From: Candidatus Pacearchaeota archaeon | Lineage (GTDB): Archaea > Nanobdellota > Nanobdellia > Pacearchaeales > GW2011-AR1 | Length of the DNA: 64,000 bases | Direction of reading: 5' to 3' | Assembly (NCBI GenBank): GCA_018303845.1 | Contig: JAGVXH010000003.1 | Span: 186,001 to 250,000, forward strand | In this document: positions 34,687-43,487 of the stretch, one piece after another | Position numbering within the stretch: the first letter of the stretch is position 1 | Layout of the letters: the number at the start of each line of letters is the position of its first letter | Notes under the pieces: model-generated | The model's database searches: none | The model's input: only the letters and a program-made list of their open reading frames with translations | What the model was told of the DNA's origin: nothing | Made by a program: the position numbers and the translations under genes

Positions 34687-35511
34687 TTACTTCTTCAACT
34701 TCTTCAACTTCTTCGACATCCCATATCTAATCATCCTTTCTAATTTCTCATTTTCCAACTCCAACTTTTTCCTCGCAAGCTTAATTTTATGCTCCCGAGT
34801 CTCATTCTCCCTTATCCTTTCTATCAACTCATCCTTCTTCTTTATCTGCGACTCTAATCTCGCCAATTCTCCCTCTTCAGAAAAATAATTCAACTCAGTC
34901 AACCAATTCCTAAAAGCTCCAAACCTAAACCACATCACCATAAAAACAACAAACGTCAAAAGCCCACCAATCAAATAAAGAAAACGAACATCCTCAAAAA
35001 AACCAATCGACCAAGCCTCTTCACCATAAGCATTATTCATAAAAACATTCTCTTCAACAACCTCAGAAACATTTTCTTCTCTAGAAACATTTTCTTCTCT
35101 AGAAACATTTTCTTCTCTAGAAACATTTTCTTCAATCACCGCAACTTTAGTAACCTCAACAACCTTAGCCTTCTCACGACGATCAATAACAATCTCGCTA
35201 CCATTCAAAACAAAAGGCCCCTCCGTAATCTCAGCCACTACCTCACCATTATTCATAATTATAAAATTCAAAAAGACCTCAGAAAGACTACTATCAACCT
35301 CAAACTTCGCAATCCCGACCTCTGTCAAATACTCAGAAGGATAAATCTTATCCCCCAAAGAATCCGTCACTGGAGACTTAACCCTTAAAACAGCCCCACT
35401 AAAAGAACCGATATCATCGATTAACAAAACATCAGCCTCAAAAGCGTCGACAAAACAAGTCCCAACAATTAACATCGCGAACAATAATATCACAACAAAT
35501 CTTTCTCCCAT
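34687..35511 (-). CDS. Exported/membrane protein with VSREEN repeats (paralogue of 24527)
   Basis: 274 aa from ATG 35511, fixed by a TATA-like TATTTAAGG about 25 bases upstream (35532-35540). A signal peptide, then VLLIDDIGSFSGAVLRVKS..., a domain ending VLNGSEIVIDRRE, a triple VSREEN repeat of 18-base units (35066-35131), a membrane segment and a coiled-coil tail ending KKLKKLKK. Same design as 24527-25408. It converges with the gene at 33775 (gap 3 bases). Confidence 0.8.
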   Translation of the reverse strand: MGERFVVILLFAMLIVGTCFVDAFEADVLLIDDIGSFSGAVLRVKSPVTDSLGDKIYPSEYLTEVGIAKFEVDSSLSEVFLNFIIMNNGEVVAEITEGPFVLNGSEIVIDRREKAKVVEVTKVAVIEENVSREENVSREENVSREENVSEVVEENVFMNNAYGEEAWSIGFFEDVRFLYLIGGLLTFVVFMVMWFRFGAFRNWLTELNYFSEEGELARLESQIKKKDELIERIRENETREHKIKLARKKLELENEKLERMIRYGMSKKLKKLKK

Positions 35512-35704
35512 AAAAAAGAAACAATAATATTCCTTAAATACTTTACTCCACACAACACCAATAAAATCTTCAACCTTCATCACACATATAACCACAAATT
35601 AATTTTCAATCTTAACAAAATCCAGCAAGATTTACCAATACCTTTCAGCCAAAAAATCAAAATAACATTAACTTTAAAAACAAATTTCCTCTCCATAAAA
35701 TAAT

Positions 35705-35775
35705 GATCCCGTAGTCTAATGGTAGAACGCGTCGCTTACACCGACAAAACCCAAGTCCGATTCTTGGCGGGATCA
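35705..35775 (+). tRNA. tRNA-Val (anticodon TAC)
   Basis: A 7-base acceptor stem GATCCCG/CGGGATC, a D arm around AATGGTA, anticodon loop CTTACAC (anticodon TAC, Val GUA codons), and T arm CCAAG/CTTGG with loop TCCGATT. No CCA is encoded. Irregularities: C55 instead of T55 in the T loop, and probable mismatches in the D stem (C12-A23) and at the base of the anticodon stem (C27-A43). It may be functional or slightly degenerate. A TATA-like run lies about 30 bases upstream. Confidence 0.82.
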
Positions 35776-35827
35776 TTTTCCCTATCCAAATCAACAACTT
35801 TAAAAACAAAACTCCCAATATCAACCC

Positions 35828-37690
35828 ATGACAGACCACAAGCCCTCATCTGATAAAAATTCCGTCGAACAAAACCTAAGCAAAAACTACATCCCAAAAA
35901 CCTCTCTAGGACAACTTCCAATTCCAAATCAAACAGATCAAGAAATGAAAAAGAAAATGGAAAAAACCCAAAAAGAAATCGAGAAATTCAAAACCAACTT
36001 TCTAAAAAAATACAAAAACACACAAGCCATAGGAATAATTCCTGGGCAAGCTTCCAAGAAAATTGAAGAAGAATACGAAATTTCCGAAGACGATTCAAAA
36101 CGAGAACTGCTCCACATCTTAACAATCATCCCAGAATCCCAATACAAAAAAATAGGAGAAATAAAACTAGAAGCAATAAAAATAGCGAAAGAAATAAACG
36201 ACAAATTTTGGATTCACATCCTAACCCCAATAGACTTCTGGAACCTAGGACTAGATTCAAAATTCGAAGTCATGGAAGCCCTAGCAATGTCTTACCCAAT
36301 CTTAGACAAGGGATTCCTCGGAAGCATAAGAGTTGCTCAAATCCACAAATCCCTAGTCCTAAAAAAATTCGAAAAATATGTAACATCCTATGTAGTCGGC
36401 GGCTCCCTTACAAGAGGCGAGACAGTAAAAACTTCAGACATCGATGTCTTTATAGTAATCGATGACACCGACGTAAAACGAATGCCAAGAATGGAACTTA
36501 AAGAAAAACTCCGAGGCATAATCTATTCCTACATTCAAGAAGCCGAAGCAATCTCTGGAGTAAAAAACAAATTATCTCCACAAATCTACCTAATGACAGA
36601 ATTCTGGGAAGCAGTAAAAGACGCACATCCCGTAATGTTTTCCTTTATTAGAGACGGGATACCGCTCTACGACAGAGGCGCATTTCTCCCATGGAAATCC
36701 CTTCTCCGAATGGGAAAAATAAAACCATCCCCTGAAGCAATCGACATGTTCATGAGTTCAGGCGACAAAATCAAAGACATCGTCAACAAAAAACTTTTCG
36801 ACATCGCGACACTAGACTTATTTTGGGGCGTCTCAACACCAACACAAGGACTTCTAATGCTCTACGGTCAAGCACCAGGAAATGTCTACGACACAGTCAA
36901 GGCCTTCAGGGAAACATTCGTAACAAAAGAAAAATTAATAGAAAAAAAATACGCCGATATCCTAGACAACATAGCAATCAAACACTTCAAAGCAATGGAA
37001 CACGGAAAAATAAAACCAGGCGACATCAAAGGTGAGCAAATAGACAAATTAGCAAAAGACGCCCAAGATTATATTGCAAGATTAAAAGACCTAAGAGAAC
37101 AAATAGAAAAAAGAATTCAAGAAAAATCCATAGAACAAATATACGAAGACGTATTCAAAATGATAGGCAACTTCCTTAATAAAAAATCAGAAAACACAAT
37201 ACTAAAAGAATTCGACGACAAAATGATAAAAGAAGGAAAATTCCCTCCAAGATTCCTAAGTAATTTGCAATTCATAGCAAAAACTTACGAAGAAATTGCA
37301 AAGAGAAAAACCAACACAAAAAAAGCAGAAAAGAAAAAAGATAACCTAACCTTCAAACAATCTCAAAAAGTAGACCAAGCAAGAAAATACGCAGCCGAAA
37401 TAACGAATGCTCTAATGGAGCACACACAACGCTGTGAATTAGCCTCCCTAGAAAAATCTCGCTTCAAAATCAAATCACACGACGCAGAAGCCGAAGTCTT
37501 CTTCTTAAAAGACACATTCTTAGTCCAACAAAACCAAATCCAAAAAATCTCCAAAGACACCTTAATTAAAACAACACCAAAAGAACTCTCAAGCCAAATC
37601 GCAGAACACAAAGACAAAGAAACAAAAATCGACTACAAATCCCTAAGCATTATCCACAAAATCTTCGGCGAATTTGACCTAATCTACTAA
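35828..37690 (+). CDS. Nucleotidyltransferase-domain protein, 620 aa
   Basis: Residues about 185-225 carry the polymerase-beta-type motif GGSLTRGETVKTSDIDVFIVID (G-S-x-x-R-G...S-D-I-D-V), with the helical region after it. The region at about 280-380 aligns with the protein at 50682-51545 (PEAIDMFM, GVSTPTQGLLMLYG, PGNVYDTVK). The N terminus (1-90) and C terminus (460-620) are charged and helical. A TATA-like box at about 35800-35808 follows the tRNA. Substrate unknown. Confidence 0.8.
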   Translation: MTDHKPSSDKNSVEQNLSKNYIPKTSLGQLPIPNQTDQEMKKKMEKTQKEIEKFKTNFLKKYKNTQAIGIIPGQASKKIEEEYEISEDDSKRELLHILTIIPESQYKKIGEIKLEAIKIAKEINDKFWIHILTPIDFWNLGLDSKFEVMEALAMSYPILDKGFLGSIRVAQIHKSLVLKKFEKYVTSYVVGGSLTRGETVKTSDIDVFIVIDDTDVKRMPRMELKEKLRGIIYSYIQEAEAISGVKNKLSPQIYLMTEFWEAVKDAHPVMFSFIRDGIPLYDRGAFLPWKSLLRMGKIKPSPEAIDMFMSSGDKIKDIVNKKLFDIATLDLFWGVSTPTQGLLMLYGQAPGNVYDTVKAFRETFVTKEKLIEKKYADILDNIAIKHFKAMEHGKIKPGDIKGEQIDKLAKDAQDYIARLKDLREQIEKRIQEKSIEQIYEDVFKMIGNFLNKKSENTILKEFDDKMIKEGKFPPRFLSNLQFIAKTYEEIAKRKTNTKKAEKKKDNLTFKQSQKVDQARKYAAEITNALMEHTQRCELASLEKSRFKIKSHDAEAEVFFLKDTFLVQQNQIQKISKDTLIKTTPKELSSQIAEHKDKETKIDYKSLSIIHKIFGEFDLIY

Positions 37691-37742
37691 ATATATTTTC
37701 AAACACACATTTCCTTTTAAATAAAACCTACAAAGACCTAAA

Positions 37743-38213
37743 ATAACAAGAGAACTTTCTAAATACGCCGCAAAACTAAAAAGAAGAAAAGAAGAAGAAA
37801 TCTACGAGGAAATCTACGAGGAAACACCTATAGAAGAAGAAACCCCAATCATTCAACAAACTTATGATTTCAGAAACGGTTTCATAACAACAGAAAACGG
37901 AATCAGAACAGGTATAACTTTTCTACCGAATCCCAAAGCAATATCAGTTATACCATATAAAAAAGAAAAAACAATACAATCGCTCTTATTCAGAGGAAAA
38001 AAAACAGGCACTTTTTCAATAGCAAAACAACAAGAAAAATACTCAACACAGCCCAAAGATATTTTCACATCCGAAAACTTCGAAGACCTATACACTAAAG
38101 TATCATGGCTAATACCCCAAGGACTAAACGAACTTCAATCGATAAAAGAAGTCTTAGAACTAAGAAGAAAAGACATAGAAAAATATACAGGATTAGAATT
38201 AAACCTAGATTAA
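37743..38213 (+). CDS. Hypothetical protein, 156 aa, apparent ATA start
   Basis: An uninterrupted frame of 157 codons with clear coding composition ends at TAA 38211. No ATG, GTG or TTG lies near its 5' end. A TATA-like TTTTAAATAAAA (37716-37726) places leaderless initiation at an ATA codon (37743), reading I/M-TRELSKYAAKLKRRKEEE. The product has an acidic tandem EIYEEIYEE and a globular part (NGFITTENGIRTGITFLPNPKAISVIP). Family unknown. The real start may be ATA, or an ATG altered by mutation or error. Confidence 0.7.
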   Translation: MTRELSKYAAKLKRRKEEEIYEEIYEETPIEEETPIIQQTYDFRNGFITTENGIRTGITFLPNPKAISVIPYKKEKTIQSLLFRGKKTGTFSIAKQQEKYSTQPKDIFTSENFEDLYTKVSWLIPQGLNELQSIKEVLELRRKDIEKYTGLELNLD

Positions 38214-38276
38214 CAAACCCGACAAAACCTTTAGCCAGCCATTAAATTTATAAATCAAATTTTCACTTAACTTAAC

Positions 38277-38543
38277 ATGACAATAGCAAAAGTAATCCAA
38301 TTCCGAAGAGGGCGAAGAACATTCAAGCCTAGACACTTCCTTATAGAAATACCAACCGTCGACACAAGAGAATCTGCGCAAAAATTCGTAGGGAAAACAG
38401 TCCACTGGAAATCCCCAGCAAAAGAACCAAAAACTATTCAAGGTAAAATAGCTTCAGCACACGGCGGGAATGGCATCGTTCGAGCAATCTTCGAAACAGG
38501 TTTGCCAGGACAAGCAATCGGAACTGAAGTGGAGATAAACTAA
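38277..38543 (+). CDS. rpl35ae: Ribosomal protein L35Ae (eL33)
   Basis: 88 aa. Family signature: FRRGRRTFKPRHFLIEI, FVGKTVHWKSP, GKIASAHGGNGIVRAIFETGLPGQAIG. A component of the archaeal/eukaryotic large subunit. It is the first of three tightly packed genes ending in L10e. Confidence 0.93.
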   Translation: MTIAKVIQFRRGRRTFKPRHFLIEIPTVDTRESAQKFVGKTVHWKSPAKEPKTIQGKIASAHGGNGIVRAIFETGLPGQAIGTEVEIN

Positions 38544-38544
38544 T

Positions 38545-38706
38545 ATGATATCAGAAACTTATATTACAGACAAAAAAAGACTAAAAAGTGAAATAGAAGA
38601 CTTGAATAAACAAGTAGAAAGCGGATTGATAGAATCAGCAGAAGCCGCAGAACAACTTCTTTTTATAGAATCTAAATATACAACAAATGAAAGAGAATGG
38701 CACTAA
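38545..38706 (+). CDS. Small helical protein between ribosomal genes, 53 aa
   Basis: Encodes MISETYITDKKRLKSEIEDL...TTNEREWH, one predicted amphipathic helical hairpin. It starts one base after the L35Ae stop and overlaps the L10e start by ten bases, so it is part of the ribosomal operon. Unknown role. Confidence 0.7.
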   Translation: MISETYITDKKRLKSEIEDLNKQVESGLIESAEAAEQLLFIESKYTTNEREWH

Positions 38707-39242
38707 GAAAGGGATCAGCATACTCAAAAAGATACGCGCGACCATACACTCGTGTTTCCAAAAAACGAGCAAAGTCCTACATCAAAGCCGTTCCAAATTC
38801 TCGAATAGTAAAGTTCAAAATGGGAGACCAAAAAGGCTTCGAAGCTGGAGAATATCCAGTCCAACTGCACATGATTTCTCAAGAAACATGCCAAATCCGA
38901 GACAATTCAATAGAAGCAATCCGTCAATATCTAAATCGTTTCCTACAAATCAAAGTAGGTAAAGAATTCTATTTAGAAGTAAAAATTTTTCCCCACCACA
39001 TCTTAAGAGAAAACAAAATGCTTACAGGTGCAGGAGCTGATCGTATGCAGACAGGTATGAGCCGAGCCTTTGGTAAAACAATGGGACGAGCAGCTATGGT
39101 AAAACCAAACCAAACACTCTACATCATCGGAGTGAAAACACCAAAAGCAGAAGCCATGGCACGAAAACTAATTAGATCAACCAAGGCACGTATAACTTGC
39201 AGAACTTCCATAACAAACGTCATGCCACCGATGAAAGCATAA
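38697..39242 (+). CDS. rpl10e: Ribosomal protein L10e (uL16)
   Basis: 181 aa. Family signature: MALRKGSAYSKRYARPYTR, the central ...FPHHILRENKMLTGAGADRMQTGMSRAFGK and ending TRTSITNVMPP-like RTSITNVMPPMKA. A core large-subunit protein of archaea. It overlaps the upstream small gene. Confidence 0.95.
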   Translation: MALRKGSAYSKRYARPYTRVSKKRAKSYIKAVPNSRIVKFKMGDQKGFEAGEYPVQLHMISQETCQIRDNSIEAIRQYLNRFLQIKVGKEFYLEVKIFPHHILRENKMLTGAGADRMQTGMSRAFGKTMGRAAMVKPNQTLYIIGVKTPKAEAMARKLIRSTKARITCRTSITNVMPPMKA

Positions 39243-39272
39243 TGCTATAAACATCTTTCAATTCTTATCTTT

Positions 39273-40409
39273 ATGAAAACCCAAAATCAATCAGTCTCCT
39301 CAAACAAATCTCTCGATAATCAAGAAAAACAAAAATTCTTCTTCGTACTTGGCAGAAACCCACAACTATCCCGCACAGAAATCCTTGAATTTCTAAAAGC
39401 AAGAAACAGAACCCACGAAGAAATCTTATTCGATGAGAACCTCCTAATAATCCAAGTCAATGCAGGAGAAAGATTTAATATCCAAGAATTTGGCGGCACC
39501 ATACATCTCGGGCAAATCAACTTCGAAGGCGAAATGGAAAAACTAAAAAACCACCTAAATCAAAACGAAATAATCCCATCAGACAAATTCTCATACGCAA
39601 TCCATGGCAATCTAGACCCACAAATCCTCCAAGACAAATTCAAAAAAGAACATAAAAAAGCCTCACAAAAACATGGGCAAAAACTCCTAGAGTTCCAAGG
39701 AGGAGAAAAGGGCAAAAACCCAAAAGCCGACTTCCACATATTCCTCCACGAAAAAGACGGCATAATCTACCTCGGAACCTCAACCCAAACCTACGACCCA
39801 ACAGAAGTCAAAAAACGAGACATGCAAAAACCAATCCGACGAGAAGCCCTAGCAATATCACCAAGACTCTCCAAAATCTTAATCAACCTTTCCGGAGCAA
39901 AACCTCACGACAAACTCCTAGACCCATTCTGTGGCATCGGCTCAATTCTCCAAGAAGCCCTAATTAAAAAAATCAATGTACATGGAATAGACAAAGAAAA
40001 AGAAGCAACAACAGACGCCGAAAAAAACCTTCGATGGCTAACCCAAGAATACAATATCCAAACCAAATACACAATCATCAATGAAGACTCTAGGAGAGCC
40101 CCAGATTTACAATTTAACGCAATCGCAACCGAAACCCCACTAGGCAAACTACTTACAAAAAAACCCTCCGACAACCAAGCAAAACAACTCATCCAAAACT
40201 TCGAAGCCTATATGATTCCAATCCTAAAACACCTAAAAAAAATCAAAAAACCATCTAGCAAAATAGCAATAACATTTCCCGTAATCAGAAACCTGCACGT
40301 AGATACCCAAAAAATAACCGAAAAAGCCGGGCTTAAAATCTACATGCAGCCAATCCTAGAATCTCGCCAAGACCAATTCATCTCCCGGGACATCCTAGTC
40401 CTCATCTAG
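39273..40409 (+). CDS. TrmG10/Trm11-like RNA methyltransferase, variant motif IV
   Basis: 378 aa. The N-terminal THUMP-like region (about 1-170) precedes a Rossmann methyltransferase: SAM-binding LDPFCGIGSILQEAL (about 210), acidic loop GIDKEKEA (about 230), and motif IV AIATETPLGK (about 286) in place of the usual DPPYG. The domain order is that of tRNA guanine-10 N2-methyltransferases. The TETPLG variant may alter target or activity. A short copy of its 3' end (GGGACATCCT.GTCCT) recurs at 40514-40529. Confidence 0.82.
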   Translation: MKTQNQSVSSNKSLDNQEKQKFFFVLGRNPQLSRTEILEFLKARNRTHEEILFDENLLIIQVNAGERFNIQEFGGTIHLGQINFEGEMEKLKNHLNQNEIIPSDKFSYAIHGNLDPQILQDKFKKEHKKASQKHGQKLLEFQGGEKGKNPKADFHIFLHEKDGIIYLGTSTQTYDPTEVKKRDMQKPIRREALAISPRLSKILINLSGAKPHDKLLDPFCGIGSILQEALIKKINVHGIDKEKEATTDAEKNLRWLTQEYNIQTKYTIINEDSRRAPDLQFNAIATETPLGKLLTKKPSDNQAKQLIQNFEAYMIPILKHLKKIKKPSSKIAITFPVIRNLHVDTQKITEKAGLKIYMQPILESRQDQFISRDILVLI

Positions 40410-40617
40410 AGAAAGTTCCACCCTTTTCCAAAATAAGTTTTTCTACTTTGCCTCAGCAGAGGTATGCCATTTGGGCAGAAGAGAAATTTCTTTTTCTAAA
40501 AAGAAAGAAATCTGGGACATCCTTGTCCTGAAATAGAAACATCCTAATCTCTAATCTGTTACTCCTAAAAAGATACGAAACCAAAAACTTTAAATACTAA
40601 AAATAACATATTCCACT

Positions 40618-41019
40618 ATGGAAAACGATAAAAATACATGGAATACCTCTTCAGATATAGACGCCGTCGGAAAAGCTAAATTAGATTCTCTAGAAAATAA
40701 TATCAAAGAATTAGAAAGCATGATAAAAGAAAGGAATATCTTAAGCCAACACTTCATCAAAGAAGGCGAAAACATGAAAGCCAATATCAAAACATTCCTA
40801 ATAGAAAACGCACCTGAAGGAGAAGGCGACTCAGAATTTGCAAGAGAAAGATCTGAACTTCGAAAAAAACAAATAGACATCTCAGAACTTCAACTTAACG
40901 AAAAAGTAAACTGCTGGCGAGACATAGCTCTTCTGAAAAAAGAATTTCGTGAAAACGTCAAAGAACTAAACGAAAAGAAAAGCCGGTCAGACATGCTCGG
41001 AAGAATTCTAAACGAATAA
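40618..41019 (+). CDS. Coiled-coil protein, 133 aa
   Basis: Helical, charged protein (LDSLENNIKELESMIKERNIL...). The TATA-like TTTAAATA (40590-40597) is 25 bases before the ATG, and the recurring 10-mer ACATATTCCA lies between them (40606-40615). It overlaps the next gene (TAATGG) and begins an operon with the HerA-like ATPase, which it may assist. Confidence 0.75.
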   Translation: MENDKNTWNTSSDIDAVGKAKLDSLENNIKELESMIKERNILSQHFIKEGENMKANIKTFLIENAPEGEGDSEFARERSELRKKQIDISELQLNEKVNCWRDIALLKKEFRENVKELNEKKSRSDMLGRILNE

Positions 41020-41201
41020 TGGAAGACAAAAATTTATGCCTTAATCTAGAAGGAGCTATAAGCCAAAGAGAAGAAGAAAGAAAAAGAGGACTAGAGGACA
41101 AAGGAACCCAAGGATTTGAAGATACAGGTTGCTACAAATGCAATGGATACGATGCAGCATGCCCAGGCTATATATCTCTAAACACACTGGAGGATATGTA
41201 A
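41019..41201 (+). CDS. Small Cys-containing protein, 60 aa
   Basis: Charged N terminus and a CYKCNGYDAACPGY segment (three Cys, possible metal site). It overlaps both neighbours by one base, so it is in the operon with the HerA-like ATPase. Unknown family. Confidence 0.65.
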   Translation: MEDKNLCLNLEGAISQREEERKRGLEDKGTQGFEDTGCYKCNGYDAACPGYISLNTLEDM

Positions 41202-43150
41202 TGAACGAAAAACCCCTAACCCCCGAAGACATCTGTAACAAACTTAGACCTGTTCTAGGAAAAAAAATCGACGAGATATATTTCCAGTATACCATGGCAA
41301 ATAGCCGAGAAGAAAGAGAAGAAATCGAACATCTCCTAAACACATTATACCAAAAACATCTAATCCAACTCCTAGACAAATCCGTCTTACTAGAACCACC
41401 AAGAAAAGAACTAATCAACGGAACCTACAACCTAGCAGAGATAGTATACGCCGACAAAATAATCTGCCCTTTCACACTTCGAGAACAAGACTGGCCTCGT
41501 CACATCTGCGTCACAGGAATGTCAGGCTCAGGTAAAACAACCTTTGCATTCAAAATAATAGAAAGCTTAAACCAGCACAAAAAACCCTACCTAATTTTCG
41601 ACTGGAAAAAATCTTTCAGACCTCTTCTCTTAAAAGACAAATCCCTAATAGTATTCACCGTAGGAGACGAATCAACCGCCAACCTTTTCAAAACAAATAT
41701 CAACTGCCCACCAAAAGGCGTCGCACCAAAGGAATGGGTAAACGTCCTAGCAGACCTTTTAACAGAATCTTTCCAGGCATCATTCGGAGTCCACAAAGTA
41801 ATCTTAGAAACCCTAGACGAAGCCTTCAAAGAATGGGGAATCTACCATGGCTCAGACAACTACCCAACATGGAACCACATCAAATGGAGACTCGAAGAAA
41901 AACTAGAAAAATCCAAAACAAGAGAAGCAGGCTGGATAGAATCCGCATTAAGAGTTGCAACCGTTTTAACATTCGGAGAATTCGGAAAAACCCTAAACTA
42001 CAAAGGCACAAATGCAATATCAGTAGAAGAACTTCTAGACAAAAAAGTAATCATGGAGCTAAACTCTCTAGGCGGAATCGAAAAAACCGTCTTCTGCGAA
42101 TTCCTTCTAACCTACATCTTCAAACTAAAAAAAGCTAGACAAAACCAAGCCTCACATGGATTCGACCATGCAATCATAGTAGACGAAGCCCATAACATCT
42201 TCCTAAAAAAACCAACAAACTTCGCATCCGAGTCCACCACCGACATGATATACAGAGAAATGCGAGAATACGGAACATCCCTAATCTGCCTAGACCAACA
42301 TATTTCAAAAATCTCCGATACAGTAAAAGGAAACTCCGCTTGCCACGTAGCCTTCCAACAACAACTACCCCAAGACATTTACGACATCTCCGAGCTAACT
42401 CAACTCAGAGACTACAAACACTACTTCTCAAGTCTGCCAGTCGGCTCAGCAATCGTAAAACTATCCGAAAGGTACAACCAACCATTCCAAATCAAAGTCC
42501 AATACAGTCACGAAAGAGAAACCTTCATAACAAACGAAGAAATCAAATCCAGAATGCAGTCTTTTCTCCTAGGCAAAGACTACCAAAACAAAGTAGACCC
42601 AGAATTCAACAAGCAAATAGAAAACCCAGAAAAACCAATAAAAAAAGAAAAACCCTTCTCAGAAAAAAATAACAGCACAGAACAAGTCGAACCAAAAACC
42701 AAAAACCAAAAACCAAAAACAGAGTTATCAGAAGGTCAAAATTTAATCTATGAATACATTGTCGCCCACCTAGAAGCAGGTATTCCACTTCAGCAAATCG
42801 AAGACATCCTAGAAAAATCCAAAGAACAAGGAAATTACAAAACTTCAGACATTAAAGCTGCGATAAACAAACTAAACGAAACTAAAAAAGCAATAACAAA
42901 AGAAAGCAAGAAACAAGAAACAAAAGATAAAAGTTTGTCTCCTGACGAACAAAAATTCTTGGAATACCTACAGAGCAATCCGAATCACACACTATCAACA
43001 ACTGGAATCTACAAAGAAATCGGACTATCCGCAAGAAAAGGAACAGAAACAAAAAATTCCCTAGAAGAAAAAAATTTAATTAAAATCAAAGAAGTAAAAT
43101 ACGACAAAGGCTGGAAAAAAATAATCAGACTCGCCGAAAACGAAGAATAA
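41201..43150 (+). CDS. HerA/VirB4-like ATPase
   Basis: 649 aa from ATG 41201, which overlaps the stop of the upstream gene (TAATG); an upstream in-frame ATG at 41129 would overlap that gene extensively. Walker A GMSGSGKTT (about residue 107), Walker B AIIVDEAHNIF (about 323), and the HerA-type GGIEKTVFCEFLL segment. The C-terminal part (about 480-649) contains a repeat-encoded linker (TKNQKPKTE) and two helical, wHTH-like parts. HerA-like pumps work in DNA translocation, often with NurA, which I do not see here. Confidence 0.85.
   Translation: MNEKPLTPEDICNKLRPVLGKKIDEIYFQYTMANSREEREEIEHLLNTLYQKHLIQLLDKSVLLEPPRKELINGTYNLAEIVYADKIICPFTLREQDWPRHICVTGMSGSGKTTFAFKIIESLNQHKKPYLIFDWKKSFRPLLLKDKSLIVFTVGDESTANLFKTNINCPPKGVAPKEWVNVLADLLTESFQASFGVHKVILETLDEAFKEWGIYHGSDNYPTWNHIKWRLEEKLEKSKTREAGWIESALRVATVLTFGEFGKTLNYKGTNAISVEELLDKKVIMELNSLGGIEKTVFCEFLLTYIFKLKKARQNQASHGFDHAIIVDEAHNIFLKKPTNFASESTTDMIYREMREYGTSLICLDQHISKISDTVKGNSACHVAFQQQLPQDIYDISELTQLRDYKHYFSSLPVGSAIVKLSERYNQPFQIKVQYSHERETFITNEEIKSRMQSFLLGKDYQNKVDPEFNKQIENPEKPIKKEKPFSEKNNSTEQVEPKTKNQKPKTELSEGQNLIYEYIVAHLEAGIPLQQIEDILEKSKEQGNYKTSDIKAAINKLNETKKAITKESKKQETKDKSLSPDEQKFLEYLQSNPNHTLSTTGIYKEIGLSARKGTETKNSLEEKNLIKIKEVKYDKGWKKIIRLAENEE
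42690..42720 (+). repeat. In-frame 7-base tandem repeat (ACCAAAA) in HerA-like gene
   Basis: Four copies of ACCAAAA encode TKNQKPKTE in the linker of the ATPase, the same unit length as the intergenic arrays. Confidence 0.85.
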
Positions 43151-43257
43151 ATTACAAAAAATTTAATTTTCATCTATCACATTCATAAAAAAACAAAAAC
43201 CGCAACAAAAACCAATAACAAAAACAACAAAATTCATTTACGAATTTTTAAAAATAT

Positions 43258-43300
43258 CAAGAAATGCGGAATAAGAAAGGAATAAGAAAGGAATACCTAT
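43258..43300 (+). repeat. Island leader motif, copy 3
   Basis: AGAAATGCGGAATAAGAAAGG (with an internal 11-base duplication AATAAGAAAGG) then AATACCTATTCC. It aligns with copies 1, 2 and 4 by AGAAAYR...GG...AAGAAWACCTA. Confidence 0.5.
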
Positions 43301-43341
43301 TCCAAAAGAAAAACAATTCTAGAAGTAACTCTAAAAAAACT

Positions 43342-43367
43342 GGCTATTTACAATATTGCAAATAGCC
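43342..43367 (+). promoter_or_regulatory. Hairpin before first SD of island 3
   Basis: GGCTATTT (43342-43349) pairs with AAATAGCC (43360-43367) around a CAATATTG palindrome. It lies eight bases before the SD AAAGGA of the 24-residue peptide gene, so it could control its translation. Confidence 0.6.
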
Positions 43368-43385
43368 CAACAATGAAAGGAAAAA

Positions 43386-43460
43386 ATGAAAACGTATGAA
43401 GCAGTAATACTCATCACGACAATACTTGCAATAGCACAATGCTACGCAAACACCTTCTAA
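43386..43460 (+). CDS. 24-residue secreted-like peptide (island 3)
   Basis: Encodes MKTYEAVILITTILAIAQCYANTF, resembling a bare signal peptide, with SD AAAGGA six bases upstream. It could be a leader peptide for the next gene (43488) or a secreted peptide. Confidence 0.5.
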   Translation: MKTYEAVILITTILAIAQCYANTF

Positions 43461-43487
43461 AAAACCCCAAACAAAAAAGGAAAACAA

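Noticed and set aside
41129..41200. Upstream start for the HerA-like ATPase
   Set aside because: It would overlap the 60-aa gene by 73 bases; ATG 41201 has the TAATG junction typical of this operon.
43342..43362. Possible sigma-54 promoter (TGGC...TTGCA) upstream of island 3
   Set aside because: The spacing between GG and GC is 14 bases instead of 10, and the sequence is better explained as the two arms of a hairpin.
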